The position numbers were made by a program, and so were the translations under genes. A stretch of DNA of 64,000 bases from Variovorax sp. E3 (lineage in GTDB: Bacteria; Pseudomonadota; Gammaproteobacteria; Burkholderiales; Burkholderiaceae_C): positions 1 through 64,000 of the forward strand of contig NZ_MOWM01000014.1 in the NCBI RefSeq assembly GCF_016082275.1, written 5' to 3'. Shown in pieces: positions 9,515 to 19,856 of the stretch (position 1 is its first letter; every line of letters starts with the position of its first letter). The notes under the pieces are model-generated. The model saw nothing but the letters and a program-made list of their open reading frames with translations. It was not told the DNA's origin and searched no databases.

Positions 9515-11583
9515 ATGGCCATGACGAACAACCCCCTCCTCGACTTCACCGATCTCCCGCTGTTCGACCGCATCAAGCCGGAGCACGTCTCGCCCGCGGT
9601 GGACGCGCTGCTCGCCGATGCCGAGACCGCGCTGAAGACCGTGACGGCGCCCGAGTTCCCCGCCGACTGGAACGCGATCTCGAAGGTGCTCGACGTGGCC
9701 TCCGAACGCTTCAGCCGCGCCTGGGGCGCCGTCGGCCACCTGAACGCCGTGGCCGACACGCCCGAGCTGCGCGCCGCCTACAACGAGGCCATGCCGCGCG
9801 TCACCGCATTCTGGACCAGCCTGGCTCCGATGAACGCCTCTACGCCAAGTACAAGGCCATCGACGTCGCCACGCTCAACGCCGAGCAGCGCCAGGCGCAC
9901 CGCAATGCCGTGCGCAACTTCGTGCTGGGCGGCGCCGAGCTGCAGGGCGACGCCAAGAAGCGCTTCGCCGACATCCAGGAACGCCAGGCCGAGCTGAGCC
10001 AGAAGTTCAGCGAGAACGCCCTGGACGCCACCGACGCCTTCGCCTACTACGCCGCCTTCGGCGAGCTTGAGGGCGTGCCCGAAGACGTGGTGAGTGCCGC
10101 GCGCGCCGCCGCCGAAGCCGACGGCAAGGAAGGCTACAAGCTCACGCTCAAGATGCCGTGCTACCTGCCGGTGATGCAGTTCGCCAAGAGCAGCGCGCTG
10201 CGCGAAAAGCTCTACCGCGCCTACGTCACGCGCGCCAGCGAGTTCGGCGATGCCGCCTTCGACAACACCGCGCTGATCACCGAGATCCTCGCGTTGCGGG
10301 AGGAAGAAGCGAAGCTGCTGGGCTACAAGAATTTCGGCGAGCTGTCGGTGGTGCCGAAGATGGCCGAATCGCCCGAGCAGGTCGTCAAGTTCCTGCGCGA
10401 CCTGGCCACCAAGGCCAAGCCCTACGGCGAGCGCGACCTGGCCGACCTGCGCGTGTTCGCGTCGGAGCAACTCAGCATCACCGACCCGCAGCCCTGGGAC
10501 TGGAGCTACATCGGCGAGAAGCTCAAGGAAGCGCGCTACGCCTTCAGCGAGCAGGAGGTGAAGCAGTATTTCCCCGCGCCGAAGGTCATGGCCGGGCTGT
10601 TCAAGATCGTCGAGACGCTGTTCGAAGTGTCGATCCGCCGCGACTCGGCGCCCACGTGGCATCCGAGCGTCGAGTTCTATCGCATCGAGCGCCAAACCCC
10701 TGAGGGCGTCCAGAAGGTCGGCCAGTTCTACCTCGACCCCTCCGCCCGCGCCGCCAAGCGCGGCGGTGCCTGGATGGACGACGTGCGCGCCCGCTGGCTG
10801 CGCCCCGACAACGGCGTGCTGCAGACGCCGGTGGCGCAACTGGTGTGCAACTTCGCGAGCGGTGTCGACGGCAAGCCCCCGCTGCTCACGCACGACGACG
10901 TGACCACCCTCTTCCACGAGTTCGGCCACGGCCTGCACCACATGCTCACGCAGGTGAACGAGCGCGACGTCTCGGGCATCAGCGGCGTCGAGTGGGACGC
11001 GGTCGAGCTGCCGAGCCAGTTCATGGAAAACTTCTGCTGGGAGTGGGACGTGCTCAGCCACATGACGGCGCATGTCGACACCGGCGAGCCGCTGCCGCGC
11101 GCGCTGTTCGACAAGATGACCGCCGCCAAGAACTTCCAGAGCGGCCTGCAGACGCTGCGCCAGATCGAGTTCTCGCTGTTCGACATGCTGCTGCACACCG
11201 AATACCACGCCGCCACCGCCCAACCCGGCGACGTGATGGCGCTGCTGGGCAAGGTACGCGCCGAGGTGGCGGTGATGCCCTCGCCGCCGTTCAGCCGCAC
11301 GCCGAATACTTTCAGCCACATTTTCTCGGGCGGCTACGCGGCCGGCTACTACAGCTACAAGTGGGCCGAGGTGCTGAGCGCCGACGCCTACGCGGCCTTC
11401 GAGGAAACCGTGGGCGCCGACGGCGAGCCGAACATCGAGACCGGCCGCAAGTACCGCCAGGCCATTCTCGAGGCCGGTGGCAGCCGCAGCGCGATGGATT
11501 CGTTCAAGGCCTTCCGCGGCCGCGAGCCCCAGCTTGATGCGCTGCTGCGACATCAGGGCATGGCCGAGGCCCAGCCCGCTTGA
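9515..11583 (+). CDS. prlC: Oligopeptidase A, M3 zinc metallopeptidase (one apparent frameshift)
   Basis: About 689 aa when repaired; E. coli OpdA is 680. A cytoplasmic peptidase degrading short peptides, including cleaved signal peptides. The zinc motif is HEFGH in LFHEFGHGLHHML, with a downstream Glu in the SGVEWDAVELPSQFMENF region. The N-terminal frame (MAMTNNPLLDFTDLPLF...) breaks at about 9824: ctggctccga should probably read ctgggctccga, giving LGSDERLYAKYKAI. An alternative start is the ATG at 9521. Downstream of folD by 5 bp. Confidence 0.92.
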
Positions 11584-11613
11584 TGCGGCGCTGAAGCTTG
11601 CGATACTCGGGCG

Positions 11614-12258
11614 ATGCATCCGACCTCTTACAAATTCTCACTGCATCGCCTGATCGGCCTGGCCCTCGTGCTGGCCGCCGCGGGTGCCACGGCACAGACC
11701 GTCTACCGCCAGGTGGACAAGAACGGCAAGGTCACCTTCTCCGACCGCGCGCCGAGCGCCGATGCCGGCGCGGCCTCGGGGCCGCAGGGCGGCATCACCA
11801 CGCCGGCCAACGCCGGCCTGCCCTACGAGCTGCGGCAAGTGGCGCAGCGCTACCCGGTCACGCTGTACGGCGGCGACGAGTGCGCGCCCTGCGGCGCGGC
11901 CCGCACGCTGCTCACCACGCGCGGCATTCCGTTCGAAGAGCGCACGGTCAAGACCAATGAAGAACTCGAGGCGCTGCAGCGCCTGAGCGGGCAAAGCTCG
12001 CTGCCGCTGCTGACCATCGGGTCGCAGCAGCTCAAGGGCTTCTCGGACGTCGAATGGTCTCAGTACCTCGACGCTGCCGGCTACCCCAAGAGCAACAGCC
12101 TGCCCGCCGGCTACCGCAACGGGCTGTCGCGTCCGCTGGTCGCACAGCAGGCGGCGCCCGCTCCCCGCGCCTCGACGGCGCCGGCGGCACAACCCGCGCC
12201 GCCGCCCGCCGCATCGAGCGATCCGGGGCCGGGCAACCCGGCCGGCATCAAGTTCTGA
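11614..12258 (+). CDS. Exported glutaredoxin-like protein with N-terminal DUF4124 segment
   Basis: 214 aa. A signal peptide (HRLIGLALVLAAAGATAQ) is followed by a DUF4124-like stretch (TVYRQVDKNGKVTFSDRAP), then a glutaredoxin/thioredoxin-fold domain with redox motif CAPC (LYGGDECAPCGAARTLL) and cis-Pro in SSLPLLTIG, and a Pro/Ala-rich tail. It is probably a periplasmic thiol-disulfide protein; the partner is unknown. It ends 6 bp from the convergent rpiA stop. Confidence 0.82.
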   Translation: MHPTSYKFSLHRLIGLALVLAAAGATAQTVYRQVDKNGKVTFSDRAPSADAGAASGPQGGITTPANAGLPYELRQVAQRYPVTLYGGDECAPCGAARTLLTTRGIPFEERTVKTNEELEALQRLSGQSSLPLLTIGSQQLKGFSDVEWSQYLDAAGYPKSNSLPAGYRNGLSRPLVAQQAAPAPRASTAPAAQPAPPPAASSDPGPGNPAGIKF

Positions 12259-12264
12259 CCTGAG

Positions 12265-12966
12265 TCAGGCGAACGTCATCGTCTTCACGCCGGTCGCGGT
12301 GCCCAGCAGGCACACATTGGCCTTCTGGTGCGCGAAGACGCCGACCGTCACCACACCCGGCCACTGGCTCACTTCGGACTCGAAGGCCAGCGGCTCGCCG
12401 ATGCGCAGGCCGGTCACATCGACGATGTGCTGGCCGTTGTCGGTCACCAGCGGCAGGCCGTCCTTCTCACGCACCTGGGCAATGCCGCCCATGGCCGCGA
12501 ACTGACGCATCACGCGGCGCGCGGCCATCGGAATCACTTCCACTGGCAGCGGGAACGCGCCCAGCGTTTGCACCAGCTTGGATTCGTCGGCGATGCAGAT
12601 GAACTGGCGCGACTGCGCCGCGACGATTTTTTCGCGCGTGAGCGCCGCGCCGCCGCCCTTCACCATGAAGCCACGGTGGTCGATTTCGTCGGCCCCGTCG
12701 ATGTAGACGGCCAGCTCTTCCACCTCGTTGCTGTCGAACACCGGAATGCCCAGCGCCCGCAGGCGCTCGGTCGAGGCCACCGAGCTGGAGACCGCGCCCT
12801 TGATCTGGTCCTTGATGGTGGCCAACGCGTCGATGAACTTGTTCACCGTCGAGCCGGTGCCGACGCCGACGATCTCGCCCTTGACCACGTAGGCCAGCGC
12901 GGCAAGGCCGACCTGGGCCTTGAGTTCGTCCTGAGAAAGAAGGGTTGGGGAGGCGGGTGCGGTCAT
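12265..12966 (-). CDS. rpiA: Ribose-5-phosphate isomerase A
   Basis: 233 aa. It interconverts ribose-5-phosphate and ribulose-5-phosphate in the pentose phosphate pathway. Motifs: [16 protein letters not shown] (phosphate loop), DGADEID with the catalytic Asp, and [14 protein letters not shown]. The start at 12966 (MTAPASPT) was preferred because AAGGA lies just upstream; an in-frame ATG at 12987 has no ribosome site. It is divergent from pyrD. Confidence 0.94.
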   Translation of the reverse strand: MTAPASPTLLSQDELKAQVGLAALAYVVKGEIVGVGTGSTVNKFIDALATIKDQIKGAVSSSVASTERLRALGIPVFDSNEVEELAVYIDGADEIDHRGFMVKGGGAALTREKIVAAQSRQFICIADESKLVQTLGAFPLPVEVIPMAARRVMRQFAAMGGIAQVREKDGLPLVTDNGQHIVDVTGLRIGEPLAFESEVSQWPGVVTVGVFAHQKANVCLLGTATGVKTMTFA

Positions 12967-13006
12967 CGCGGAGAATCCTTGGCTCATTGAAGTCGAGAAT
13001 TATCCG

Positions 13007-14086
13007 ATGCCCCTGCTGATGCCCTCTTCGCTCTACGGCCTGGCCCGCCCTTTCCTGTTCGGGTTCGACCCCGAGCACGCCCACGAACTGACCCTCGACG
13101 GACTCGCGCGCACCCAGAACACGCCCCTGGCCTGCGCCTATTCGTCTCCGCGCGTCAGTGACCCGGTCCAGCTCGCGGGGCTGACTTTTCCCAACCGCGT
13201 GGGCCTGGCGGCCGGGCTCGACAAGAACGCCCGCTGCATCGACGCCTTCGCGGCCATGGGCTTCGGTTTCGTCGAGGTCGGCACGGTCACGCCCAAGGGC
13301 CAGCCGGGCAATCCCAAGCCGCGCATGTTCCGCCTGCCGCAGCGCGACGCGCTGATCAACCGGCTGGGTTTCAACAACGAAGGGCTCGATGCCTTCCTGG
13401 CGAACGTGCAGAAGGCGCGTTTTCGCAAGGCCGGCGGCTCTGCCGGCTCGCCGATGCTGCTGGGCCTGAACATCGGCAAGAACGCCGCCACGCCGATCGA
13501 GCGCGCGGTGGACGACTACCTGGCCTGCCTCGACGGCGTGTACCCGCATGCCGACTACGTGACGATCAACATCTCGAGCCCGAACACAGCCAACCTGCGC
13601 TCGCTGCAGAGCGACGAGGCGCTCGACGCCCTGCTCGGCGCGGTGGCCGAACGCCGCGAAGCGCTGGCCACGCGCCACGCCAAGCGCGCGCCACTGTTCG
13701 TGAAGATCGCACCCGACCTCGACGAAGCCCAGGTCGCGGTCATTGCCGCCACGCTGAAGCGCCACGGCATGGACGGCGTGATCGCCACCAACACCACGCT
13801 CTCGCGCGAGGCCGTGAAGGGCCTGCCGCATGCGGAAGAAGCCGGCGGACTGTCAGGTGCGCCGGTGCGCGAAGCCAGCAACCGCGTGATCGCACAGCTG
13901 CGCGCGGCGCTCGGCACGGGCTTTCCGATCATCGGGGTAGGCGGCATTTTGAGCGGGGCCGACGCCAAGGCCAAGATCGCCGCGGGGGCGGACGTGGTGC
14001 AGGTCTACACCGGCCTGATCTACCGCGGCCCCGCGCTGGTCCGCGAAGCCGCCCAGGCGCTGCTGCGCGATCGCAGCAAGGCCTGA
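13007..14086 (+). CDS. pyrD: Dihydroorotate dehydrogenase (quinone), class 2
   Basis: 359 aa. A membrane-associated FMN enzyme oxidising dihydroorotate to orotate with quinone, the fourth step of pyrimidine synthesis. Class 2 features: the N-terminal membrane-interaction helix ([20 protein letters not shown]), [19 protein letters not shown], the catalytic Ser region in INISSPNT, and the FMN-binding [11 protein letters not shown]. Start ATG 13007; a second ATG at 13019 (MPSSLYG) is possible. Confidence 0.95.
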   Translation: MPLLMPSSLYGLARPFLFGFDPEHAHELTLDGLARTQNTPLACAYSSPRVSDPVQLAGLTFPNRVGLAAGLDKNARCIDAFAAMGFGFVEVGTVTPKGQPGNPKPRMFRLPQRDALINRLGFNNEGLDAFLANVQKARFRKAGGSAGSPMLLGLNIGKNAATPIERAVDDYLACLDGVYPHADYVTINISSPNTANLRSLQSDEALDALLGAVAERREALATRHAKRAPLFVKIAPDLDEAQVAVIAATLKRHGMDGVIATNTTLSREAVKGLPHAEEAGGLSGAPVREASNRVIAQLRAALGTGFPIIGVGGILSGADAKAKIAAGADVVQVYTGLIYRGPALVREAAQALLRDRSKA

Positions 14087-14104
14087 GGCTTCTTCAGTCT
14101 TTTT

Positions 14105-14830
14105 TCAGCGCATGCGCCAGAGGATGGGCGCAATGAACGCCGCCCAGCGCAGCAGGCGCTTGGGCCGGATCACCACCACGGCGGCCGCGGCGACGACGCC
14201 CGTGGCCACGGGGTGCGCCCGTGCAATGCGCAGCGCGGCGGCTGCCGCCGACTCGTTGGGCGGCGGTGCCTGTTCGCCGCCCTCTTGCGCATCGTGCGCG
14301 AATTGCGGCTCGCCACCGCCTTGCAGGGTCGCAATGCGCTGGCGCTGACGCTCCATGCGCGCCAGCAGCTCTTCGCGCGTGGCCGGCCTCGGGGGACGCG
14401 GTTCGTCTTCGTGCTGGTCCGGGTCCTTGCCAAGGCCGAAACGGTCCTGGACCCAGGCCCAGTCGCGTTCGAACTCATGGCGGGTCGGCACGAAGCTGTT
14501 GGACGCATTGCGCAGGTTCTGCAGCAGGCCGATGGCCGCCACCACCCACAGCACGATCCACACGCCCGCCACCGACCAGGCGGCCGTGATGCGGTACGGC
14601 GTGTCCCAGAAATGAACCACCACCGCCACGGACACCAGGGCCACCGTGACCGTGGTCAGCCCCAGCACCGCCAGCCCGAAGACGAGCATCAGCTTGAGGC
14701 GCTGCTTCTCGTCCTCCCAGGCCATGCGCAGCAATTGCACCCGGTCCTCGGCCGCCAAGGCGCCTTCGGCGGCGGCGATGCGCAGCCGGCGGACACGGGC
14801 GTCCAGCCCGAACAGGGACAGCAGCCTCAT
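14105..14830 (-). CDS. Phage-holin-family (YqjE-like) membrane protein with extended C-terminus
   Basis: 241 aa. The N-terminal part matches the YqjE/phage holin superfamily III group: an amphipathic segment, then two helices (LMLVFGLAVLGLTTVTVALV and AAWSVAGVWIVLWVVAAIGL). A charged middle (ARMERQRQRIATL) leads to a third hydrophobic stretch (HPVATGVVAAAAVVVI) and a C-terminus like YqjK proteins, suggesting a YqjE-YqjK fusion. It follows the DUF883 gene by 51 bp, the order seen for yqjD-yqjE in enterobacteria. It is an inner-membrane protein, likely stress or stationary-phase associated, function unknown. Confidence 0.75.
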   Translation of the reverse strand: MRLLSLFGLDARVRRLRIAAAEGALAAEDRVQLLRMAWEDEKQRLKLMLVFGLAVLGLTTVTVALVSVAVVVHFWDTPYRITAAWSVAGVWIVLWVVAAIGLLQNLRNASNSFVPTRHEFERDWAWVQDRFGLGKDPDQHEDEPRPPRPATREELLARMERQRQRIATLQGGGEPQFAHDAQEGGEQAPPPNESAAAAALRIARAHPVATGVVAAAAVVVIRPKRLLRWAAFIAPILWRMR

Positions 14831-14881
14831 GGGCTACCCCCGGTCATGCCCGGGTGAACGATGCTGCGATAGGTATGCAGG

Positions 14882-15178
14882 TCAGCGGCGGCCAAGCAGC
14901 AGGCCCACCAGCACGCCGACGGCCAGTGCGGCACCGGCGATCTGCCATGGTTCGTCGTGCGCGTAGGCGTTGGCGGAGGTGGCTGCCTCGCGCGCCTTCT
15001 TGGCGGCGAGCTTGCTCTTTTCGGATGCGAGCTCGCGTGCGATGGCGAGCTTGGTGTCGATGCGCTGGCGCAGCGCCTTGATGTGGGGAACCGAATCCAG
15101 GTCCTTGCTGGCCAGCACGCCGCGCACGTCGCTCGCGATGTCTTCGGCTGCTGCTTCAAGATTTTGGGATGCACTCAT
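14882..15178 (-). CDS. DUF883 (YqjD/ElaB-like) membrane-anchored protein
   Basis: 98 aa. An alanine/lysine-rich helical body (ELASEKSKLAAKKAREAA) leads to a single C-terminal membrane anchor (IAGAALAVGVLVGLLLGRR). YqjD and ElaB of E. coli are tail-anchored ribosome-associated proteins made in stationary phase. Start at 15178 (MSASQNLEAAAED) is supported by a strong GGAGGAAAG ribosome site; the longer upstream reading has none. First of a two-gene unit with the YqjE-like gene. The 155 bp upstream (15179-15333) hold no gene. Confidence 0.85.
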   Translation of the reverse strand: MSASQNLEAAAEDIASDVRGVLASKDLDSVPHIKALRQRIDTKLAIARELASEKSKLAAKKAREAATSANAYAHDEPWQIAGAALAVGVLVGLLLGRR

Positions 15179-15333
15179 TGGAATCTTTCCTCCGTGATGA
15201 CACCGGCACCGCGCCGGCGGCTTCACGCCAGCAAATGGCGTACTGTCATGTTACAGGCTCAAAAGACCCTCATGCGCGACAGATGTGCAGACTTGTGCGC
15301 GATCGGGCCTCGAGATACTTCATGCGGCGCCGC

Positions 15334-16443
15334 TCAGCCTTCCGCGTCCGCCAGCAGGCGGGCGACGTGGCGGCCGATGGCCAGGCTGCTCGTGAGCCCG
15401 GGTGACTCGATGCCGAACAGATTGACCAGGCCCGCCACGCCATGCGAGGCAGGCCCGTCGATCATGAAGTCGGCCGCCGGTTCGCCGGGGCCGGAAATCT
15501 TGGGCCGCAGGCCCGCATAGCCCGGAATCAGCGCGCCGTCGGGCAGCGCGGGCCAGTACTTGCGAACCTCGGCATAGAAGCCGTCGCCGCGCGCGGGGTC
15601 CACCACCAGGTCATCGGCCGACGAGACCCATTGCACGTCGGGCCCGAACTTGGCTTGCCCGCCGAGGTCGATCGTCAGGTGCACGCCCAAGCCGCCCGGC
15701 TCGGGGACCGGATAGATGAGGCGGCCGAACGGCGCGCGGCCCGACAGGGTGAAGTAATTGCCCTTGGCGAAGTATTCGCGCGGCACCGCCGAAGGCGGCA
15801 GCCCCTCGAAGCGGCGTGCCAATGCCGGGGCGCCGAGCCCTGCCGCATTCACCACGCTGCGGCAGCGCAAGGCCGTGCCGTCTTCCGCGATCAGCACGAT
15901 GCCATCGGGCCCGCACTCGGCGCGCGTGACGGGCGATTTCAACGCCAGCATGCCGCCAGCATTCTCCAGATCGCCCAGCAAGCTCAGCATCAATGCGTGG
16001 CTGTCGACGATGCCCGTGCTCGGCGAATGCAGCGCCGCCACGCAATGCAACTGCGGCTCCATCTCGAGGGCTTGCCGTTCGCTGATCAGCGCCAGGTCGT
16101 CGACGCCATTGGCGGCCGCCTTCGCGCGAATGGCATCGAGTTGCCCCGCCTGCTCGGGCGATGTCGCCACGATGAGCTTGCCGCAGCGCCGATGCGGCAC
16201 GCCGCGCTCCTGCGCGTAGTCGTACAGCATCTGCTTGCCCTCGACGCACAGCCGCGCCTTGAGCGAACCCTGCGGGTAGTAGATGCCCGCATGAATGACC
16301 TCGCTGTTGCGCGAACTCGTTCCGGTGCCGATGGCACCTTCGGATTCGAGCACCAGCACCTCCCGGCCCGCGAGCGCCAACGCGCGCGCAACAGCCAGGC
16401 CCACCACTCCACCGCCGATGACGGCGCAATCAATTTCGTCCAT
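15334..16443 (-). CDS. FAD-dependent oxidoreductase, DAO family, LhgO-like
   Basis: 369 aa. N-terminal FAD-binding Rossmann motif [18 protein letters not shown], followed by [15 protein letters not shown], a segment typical of L-2-hydroxyglutarate oxidase/dehydrogenase relatives. The C-terminus contains [13 protein letters not shown] and [20 protein letters not shown], which also fit that family. Likely substrate is a 2-hydroxy acid such as L-2-hydroxyglutarate, but this is inference. No functionally linked neighbour; it follows a short proline-rich ORF on the same strand. Confidence 0.82.
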   Translation of the reverse strand: MDEIDCAVIGGGVVGLAVARALALAGREVLVLESEGAIGTGTSSRNSEVIHAGIYYPQGSLKARLCVEGKQMLYDYAQERGVPHRRCGKLIVATSPEQAGQLDAIRAKAAANGVDDLALISERQALEMEPQLHCVAALHSPSTGIVDSHALMLSLLGDLENAGGMLALKSPVTRAECGPDGIVLIAEDGTALRCRSVVNAAGLGAPALARRFEGLPPSAVPREYFAKGNYFTLSGRAPFGRLIYPVPEPGGLGVHLTIDLGGQAKFGPDVQWVSSADDLVVDPARGDGFYAEVRKYWPALPDGALIPGYAGLRPKISGPGEPAADFMIDGPASHGVAGLVNLFGIESPGLTSSLAIGRHVARLLADAEG

Positions 16444-16475
16444 CGTGCGAGCTTAGCAAGGCTCGCACGCCGCGC

Positions 16476-16607
16476 TCAGCCAATGCTCGGTGGCGGCTCG
16501 GGATCTGTGGGCTCGTCGGGCGGCGTGCTCGGGCCTTCGTCTGGCTCCACGGGCAGGTTCGGCTGGTTCGGCGTGATGGGGGTCGGAAGATCGGGGTGCG
16601 TGGCCAT
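16476..16607 (-). CDS. Small proline-rich protein
   Basis: 43 aa, starting MATHPDLPTPITPNQ and ending PEPPPSIG. About a third of its residues are Pro, with acidic residues between; no signal peptide or helix. A strong AGGAAAGGAG ribosome site sits 7-8 nt before the ATG, which is the main evidence that it is real. It lies 32 bp upstream of the FAD oxidoreductase on the same strand. Function unknown. Confidence 0.55.
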   Translation of the reverse strand: MATHPDLPTPITPNQPNLPVEPDEGPSTPPDEPTDPEPPPSIG

Positions 16608-16743
16608 GGTCTTGCTCCTTTCCTCCCGGTTCTAGGCTGGCCCCAAGGAAAGTGCGACAGCTCCAGGCTGCACTTGCCGTCGGTGCGAACCGACAGTTCG
16701 CTCGACCAGGCTGCCGGCGCCATGCACGAAGAAAACGCGCAAG

Positions 16744-16777
16744 AAAAAAGCGACCTGGAAATCCAGGTCGCTTTTTG
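16744..16777 (-). terminator. Rho-independent terminator downstream of tRNA-Val
   Basis: A perfect 14-bp stem (AAAAAGCGACCTGG with its complement) and an AAAT loop. On the minus strand the stem is followed by a T run, so it ends the tRNA transcript; because the arms end in A and T runs it should work in both directions. Confidence 0.85.
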
Positions 16778-16781
16778 ATGT

Positions 16782-16856
16782 TGGTGGGCGGTGGAGGTTT
16801 CGAACCTCCGACCCCAGCAGTGTGAATGCTGTGCTCTACCCCTGAGCTAACCGCCC
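16782..16856 (-). tRNA. tRNA-Val (anticodon CAC)
   Basis: 75 nt including an encoded CCA. Acceptor stem GGGCGGT/ACCGCCC with discriminator A, D-arm TAGCTCAGGGGTAGAGC, anticodon stem CAGCA/TGCTG around loop TTCACAC (anticodon CAC, reading GTG), and T-arm GGAGGTTCGAAACCTCC. Followed directly by a terminator. Confidence 0.95.
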
Positions 16857-16916
16857 GAAGCGCTGCGTTTTACTGCGTTGCTTTGAATTACGAATCGCGT
16901 TCAGCGAAGCCTCAGA

Positions 16917-17639
16917 TTATGCCACAGCTTTTTCATCGTTTTGACGAAACAGTGTGCGACCACCACTAGATTTATCAAGTTGAGCCAACACGCCCTCGTG
17001 CGCGGCCAGTTCCTGGTCGGCCGCGAGGATCACCGGCAGCTCGAACTGGCTCAGGTCGACGGTCACCACGGTGGTGCCCTGCGCCGGCTCGTTCGATGCC
17101 ACGTCGATCAGCAGCGCGTCCTGTCCGCGCGTGAGGTTGATGTAGACGTCGGCCAGCAACTGGGCGTCGAGCTTGGCGCCGTGGAAGGTGCGGTTCGAAC
17201 GGTCGACACCGAAGCGGTCGCACAGCGCGTCGAGCGAGTTGCGCTTGCCCGGGTACACCTGCTTGGCCATCGCCAGCGTGTCGGTCACCTCGCTCACGAA
17301 GGTGCGCAGCGGCGGCAGGCCGGCGCGCTCGAACTCCTTGTTGAGGAAGCCGACGTCGAAGGCCGCGTTGTGAATGATCAGCTCGGCATCGCGCAGGTAC
17401 TCGATGATGTCATTGCCCAGCGTGGCGAACTTCGGCTTGTCGCGCAGGAAGTCGGTCGTCAGCCCGTGCACCTTGAGCGCGTCTTCATGGCTCTCGCGCT
17501 CAGGGTTGAAATAGATGTGCAGGTCGTTGCCGGTGAGCTTGCGGTTGAACAGCTCCACGCAGCCCAGCTCGATGACACGGTCGCCGTTCTCGGCGGACAG
17601 CCCGGTGGTTTCGGTATCGAGAACGATCTGGCGACTCAT
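16917..17639 (-). CDS. dnaQ: DNA polymerase III epsilon subunit (3'-5' proofreading exonuclease)
   Basis: 240 aa. DEDDh exonuclease: Exo I in LDTETTGLSAENGDRVIE, Exo II in HNAAFDVGFLN, Exo III with catalytic His in FHGAKLDAQLLADVY. The C-terminal extension of about 60 residues fits the polymerase-binding tail of DnaQ. Start at 17639 (MSRQIVLD) overlaps the fdx stop as TGATG, so it is coupled to the end of the isc operon. It could be a DnaQ paralogue, but length and motifs fit true epsilon. Confidence 0.9.
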   Translation of the reverse strand: MSRQIVLDTETTGLSAENGDRVIELGCVELFNRKLTGNDLHIYFNPERESHEDALKVHGLTTDFLRDKPKFATLGNDIIEYLRDAELIIHNAAFDVGFLNKEFERAGLPPLRTFVSEVTDTLAMAKQVYPGKRNSLDALCDRFGVDRSNRTFHGAKLDAQLLADVYINLTRGQDALLIDVASNEPAQGTTVVTVDLSQFELPVILAADQELAAHEGVLAQLDKSSGGRTLFRQNDEKAVA

Positions 17640-17977
17640 CAGTGGTTTTCCTTGGCGTGGTTGATCGAGTACTTGGGAATCTCGATGGTCACATTTTCCT
17701 GCGCCAGGATCGATTGGCAACTCAGGCGCGATTGCGGCTCCAGGCCCCAGGCGCGGTCGAGCAAATCTTCTTCGCCCTCTTCCGCCTCGTTGAGCGAGTT
17801 GAAGCCCTCGCGCACGATGACGTGGCAGGTGGTGCAGGCGCAGCTCATCTCGCAGGCGTGCTCGAGGTTGATGTGGTTGTCGAGCAGTGCCTCGCAAATC
17901 GAGGTGCCGGCGGGCGCGGTGATTTCGGCGCCTTGCGGGCAGTACTCGGGGTGCGGGTAGATCTTGATCGTGGGCAT
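17639..17977 (-). CDS. fdx: ISC-type [2Fe-2S] ferredoxin
   Basis: 112 aa. Cluster ligands in CEMSCACTTC plus a later Cys in RLSCQS follow the adrenodoxin/ISC ferredoxin pattern. It supplies electrons for cluster assembly on IscU. Last isc gene, 9 bp after hscA, and overlapping dnaQ by one base. Confidence 0.95.
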   Translation of the reverse strand: MPTIKIYPHPEYCPQGAEITAPAGTSICEALLDNHINLEHACEMSCACTTCHVIVREGFNSLNEAEEGEEDLLDRAWGLEPQSRLSCQSILAQENVTIEIPKYSINHAKENH

Positions 17978-17986
17978 GTCGTTGTT

Positions 17987-19852
17987 CTAGAGAGATTCGA
18001 CCTTGCGGCCGGCAAGTGCGCGCGCAATGCCCGCGTTCATGCGCTGGGCGGCAAAGGCCTCGGTGTCGTCGGCCAGCTTCTTGGTGGCGGCCTCGATGAC
18101 GGCGGCGTCGTTGCTGTCCTTGGCGGCTTCGCGCAGTTGCGCCATCGATGCGTCGATGACGGCGCGTTCTTCGTCGCTCAGCAGGTCGCCGTCGGCGTCG
18201 AGCGCGCTTTGCGTGGCGAGCAGCATGCGGTCGGCATCGACGCGCGACTCGACCAGCGCACGGGCCTGCATGTCCTGCTGCGCGGTGGAGAAGCTGTCCT
18301 GCAGCATCGTGGCGATCTGGTCGTCCGACAGGCCATACGACGGCTTCACGGCCACGCTCGCCTCAACGCCGCTGCCCTGCTCCTTGGCGCTCACGCTCAG
18401 CAGGCCGTCGGCATCGACGGTGAAGGTCACGCGGATGCGCGCGGCACCGGCCGCCATCGGTGGAATGCCGCGCAGCGTGAAGCGCGCGAGGCTGCGGCAG
18501 TCGGACACCAGGTCGCGCTCGCCTTGCACCACGTGCAGCGCCAACGCGGTCTGGCCGTCCTTGTAGGTCGTGAAGTCCTGCGCCATCGCCGTGGGAATGG
18601 TCTGGTTGCGCGGCACGATGCGCTCGACCAGGCCGCCCATGGTTTCGATGCCGAGCGACAGCGGAATCACGTCGAGCAGCAGTAGCTCGCCCGCGCCGTT
18701 GTTGCCGGCCAGCTGGTTGGCCTGGATGGCGGCGCCGAGGGCCACGACTTCGTCGGGGTTCAGGTTGACCAGCGGTTCGCGGCCGAAGAAATCGGCCACG
18801 GCGCGGCGGACCTGCGGCATGCGCGTGGAACCGCCGACGAGCACGATGCCTTGCAGCGCTTCGGGCTTGAGCTTCGCGTCGCGCAGCGCCTTGCGCACGG
18901 CGGTGATGGTGCGGTCGGTCAGCGGTTGCGTGGCCGCATAGAACTGCTCGCGGCTCAGGTCGAACGAGACGACCTTGCCCGCGACATCGGCCTTGAACGT
19001 CGTCGAGGCTGCATCGGTCAGCGCTTCTTTCGCAGCGCGCGCGGCCACGAGCAGCGCGGCCTTGTCGGCGTCGCTGCCGGCTTGCAGGCCAGTCTGCGCG
19101 AGCACGAAGTCGGCCAGCGCGTGGTCGTAGTCGTCACCGCCGAGGGCCGAGTCGCCGCCGGTGGCAATCACCTCGAACACGCCCTGCGTGAGCCGCAGGA
19201 TCGAGATGTCGAAGGTGCCGCCGCCCAGGTCGTAGACCGCGTAGACGCCTTCGCTCGCGTTGTCCAGGCCGTAGGCGATGGCCGCGGCCGTGGGTTCGCT
19301 GATCAGGCGCAGCACGTTGAGGCCGGCGAGTTGCGCCGCGTCCTTGGTGGCCTGGCGCTGGCCCTCGTCGAAGTAGGCGGGCACGGTGATGACGGCACCG
19401 TAGAGCTCGTCGTCGTCGAAGGTGTCCTGGGCGCGGTAGCGCAGCGTGGCCAAAATCTCGGCGCTGATCTCGACCGGCGACTTGTCGCCCGCCAGGGTGC
19501 GGATCGCCACCATGCCGCCGTCGCTGCCCCCGATGCGGTACGACATCGCCTCACGGTTGGCGATGTCGGCCAGGCCGCGGCCCATGAGCCGCTTCACCGA
19601 GGTGATGGTGTTGGCCGGGTCCTGCGCGCGCGCGGCGAGCGCGTCGAAGCCGATCTGGCGGCGGTCGCCCGCGAGGTAGCGCACGGCCGAAGGCAGCAGC
19701 ACGCGGCCCTGTTCGTCGGGCAGGCATTCGGCCACGCCGTTGCGCACCGAGGCCACCAGCGAATGCGTGGTGCCCAGGTCGATGCCCACGGCAATGCGGC
19801 GCTGGTGCGGATCGGGCGCCTGGCCGGGTTCGGAAATCTGAAGAAGAGCCAT
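17987..19852 (-). CDS. hscA: Fe-S assembly chaperone HscA (Hsp70 family)
   Basis: 621 aa, typical length. Nucleotide-binding domain with [39 protein letters not shown] and [13 protein letters not shown]; substrate-binding domain from about residue 400 ([17 protein letters not shown]). With HscB it releases the cluster from IscU. Start 19852 ([11 protein letters not shown]) was chosen because the longer reading has no family similarity. It is 4 bp after hscB. Confidence 0.95.
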   Translation of the reverse strand: MALLQISEPGQAPDPHQRRIAVGIDLGTTHSLVASVRNGVAECLPDEQGRVLLPSAVRYLAGDRRQIGFDALAARAQDPANTITSVKRLMGRGLADIANREAMSYRIGGSDGGMVAIRTLAGDKSPVEISAEILATLRYRAQDTFDDDELYGAVITVPAYFDEGQRQATKDAAQLAGLNVLRLISEPTAAAIAYGLDNASEGVYAVYDLGGGTFDISILRLTQGVFEVIATGGDSALGGDDYDHALADFVLAQTGLQAGSDADKAALLVAARAAKEALTDAASTTFKADVAGKVVSFDLSREQFYAATQPLTDRTITAVRKALRDAKLKPEALQGIVLVGGSTRMPQVRRAVADFFGREPLVNLNPDEVVALGAAIQANQLAGNNGAGELLLLDVIPLSLGIETMGGLVERIVPRNQTIPTAMAQDFTTYKDGQTALALHVVQGERDLVSDCRSLARFTLRGIPPMAAGAARIRVTFTVDADGLLSVSAKEQGSGVEASVAVKPSYGLSDDQIATMLQDSFSTAQQDMQARALVESRVDADRMLLATQSALDADGDLLSDEERAVIDASMAQLREAAKDSNDAAVIEAATKKLADDTEAFAAQRMNAGIARALAGRKVESL

Positions 19853-19856
19853 GCCT

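Noticed and set aside
14087-14104. Terminator between convergent pyrD and the YqjE-like gene
   Set aside because: A T run (TTTTTT near 14098) is present but the only hairpin before it has about four base pairs.
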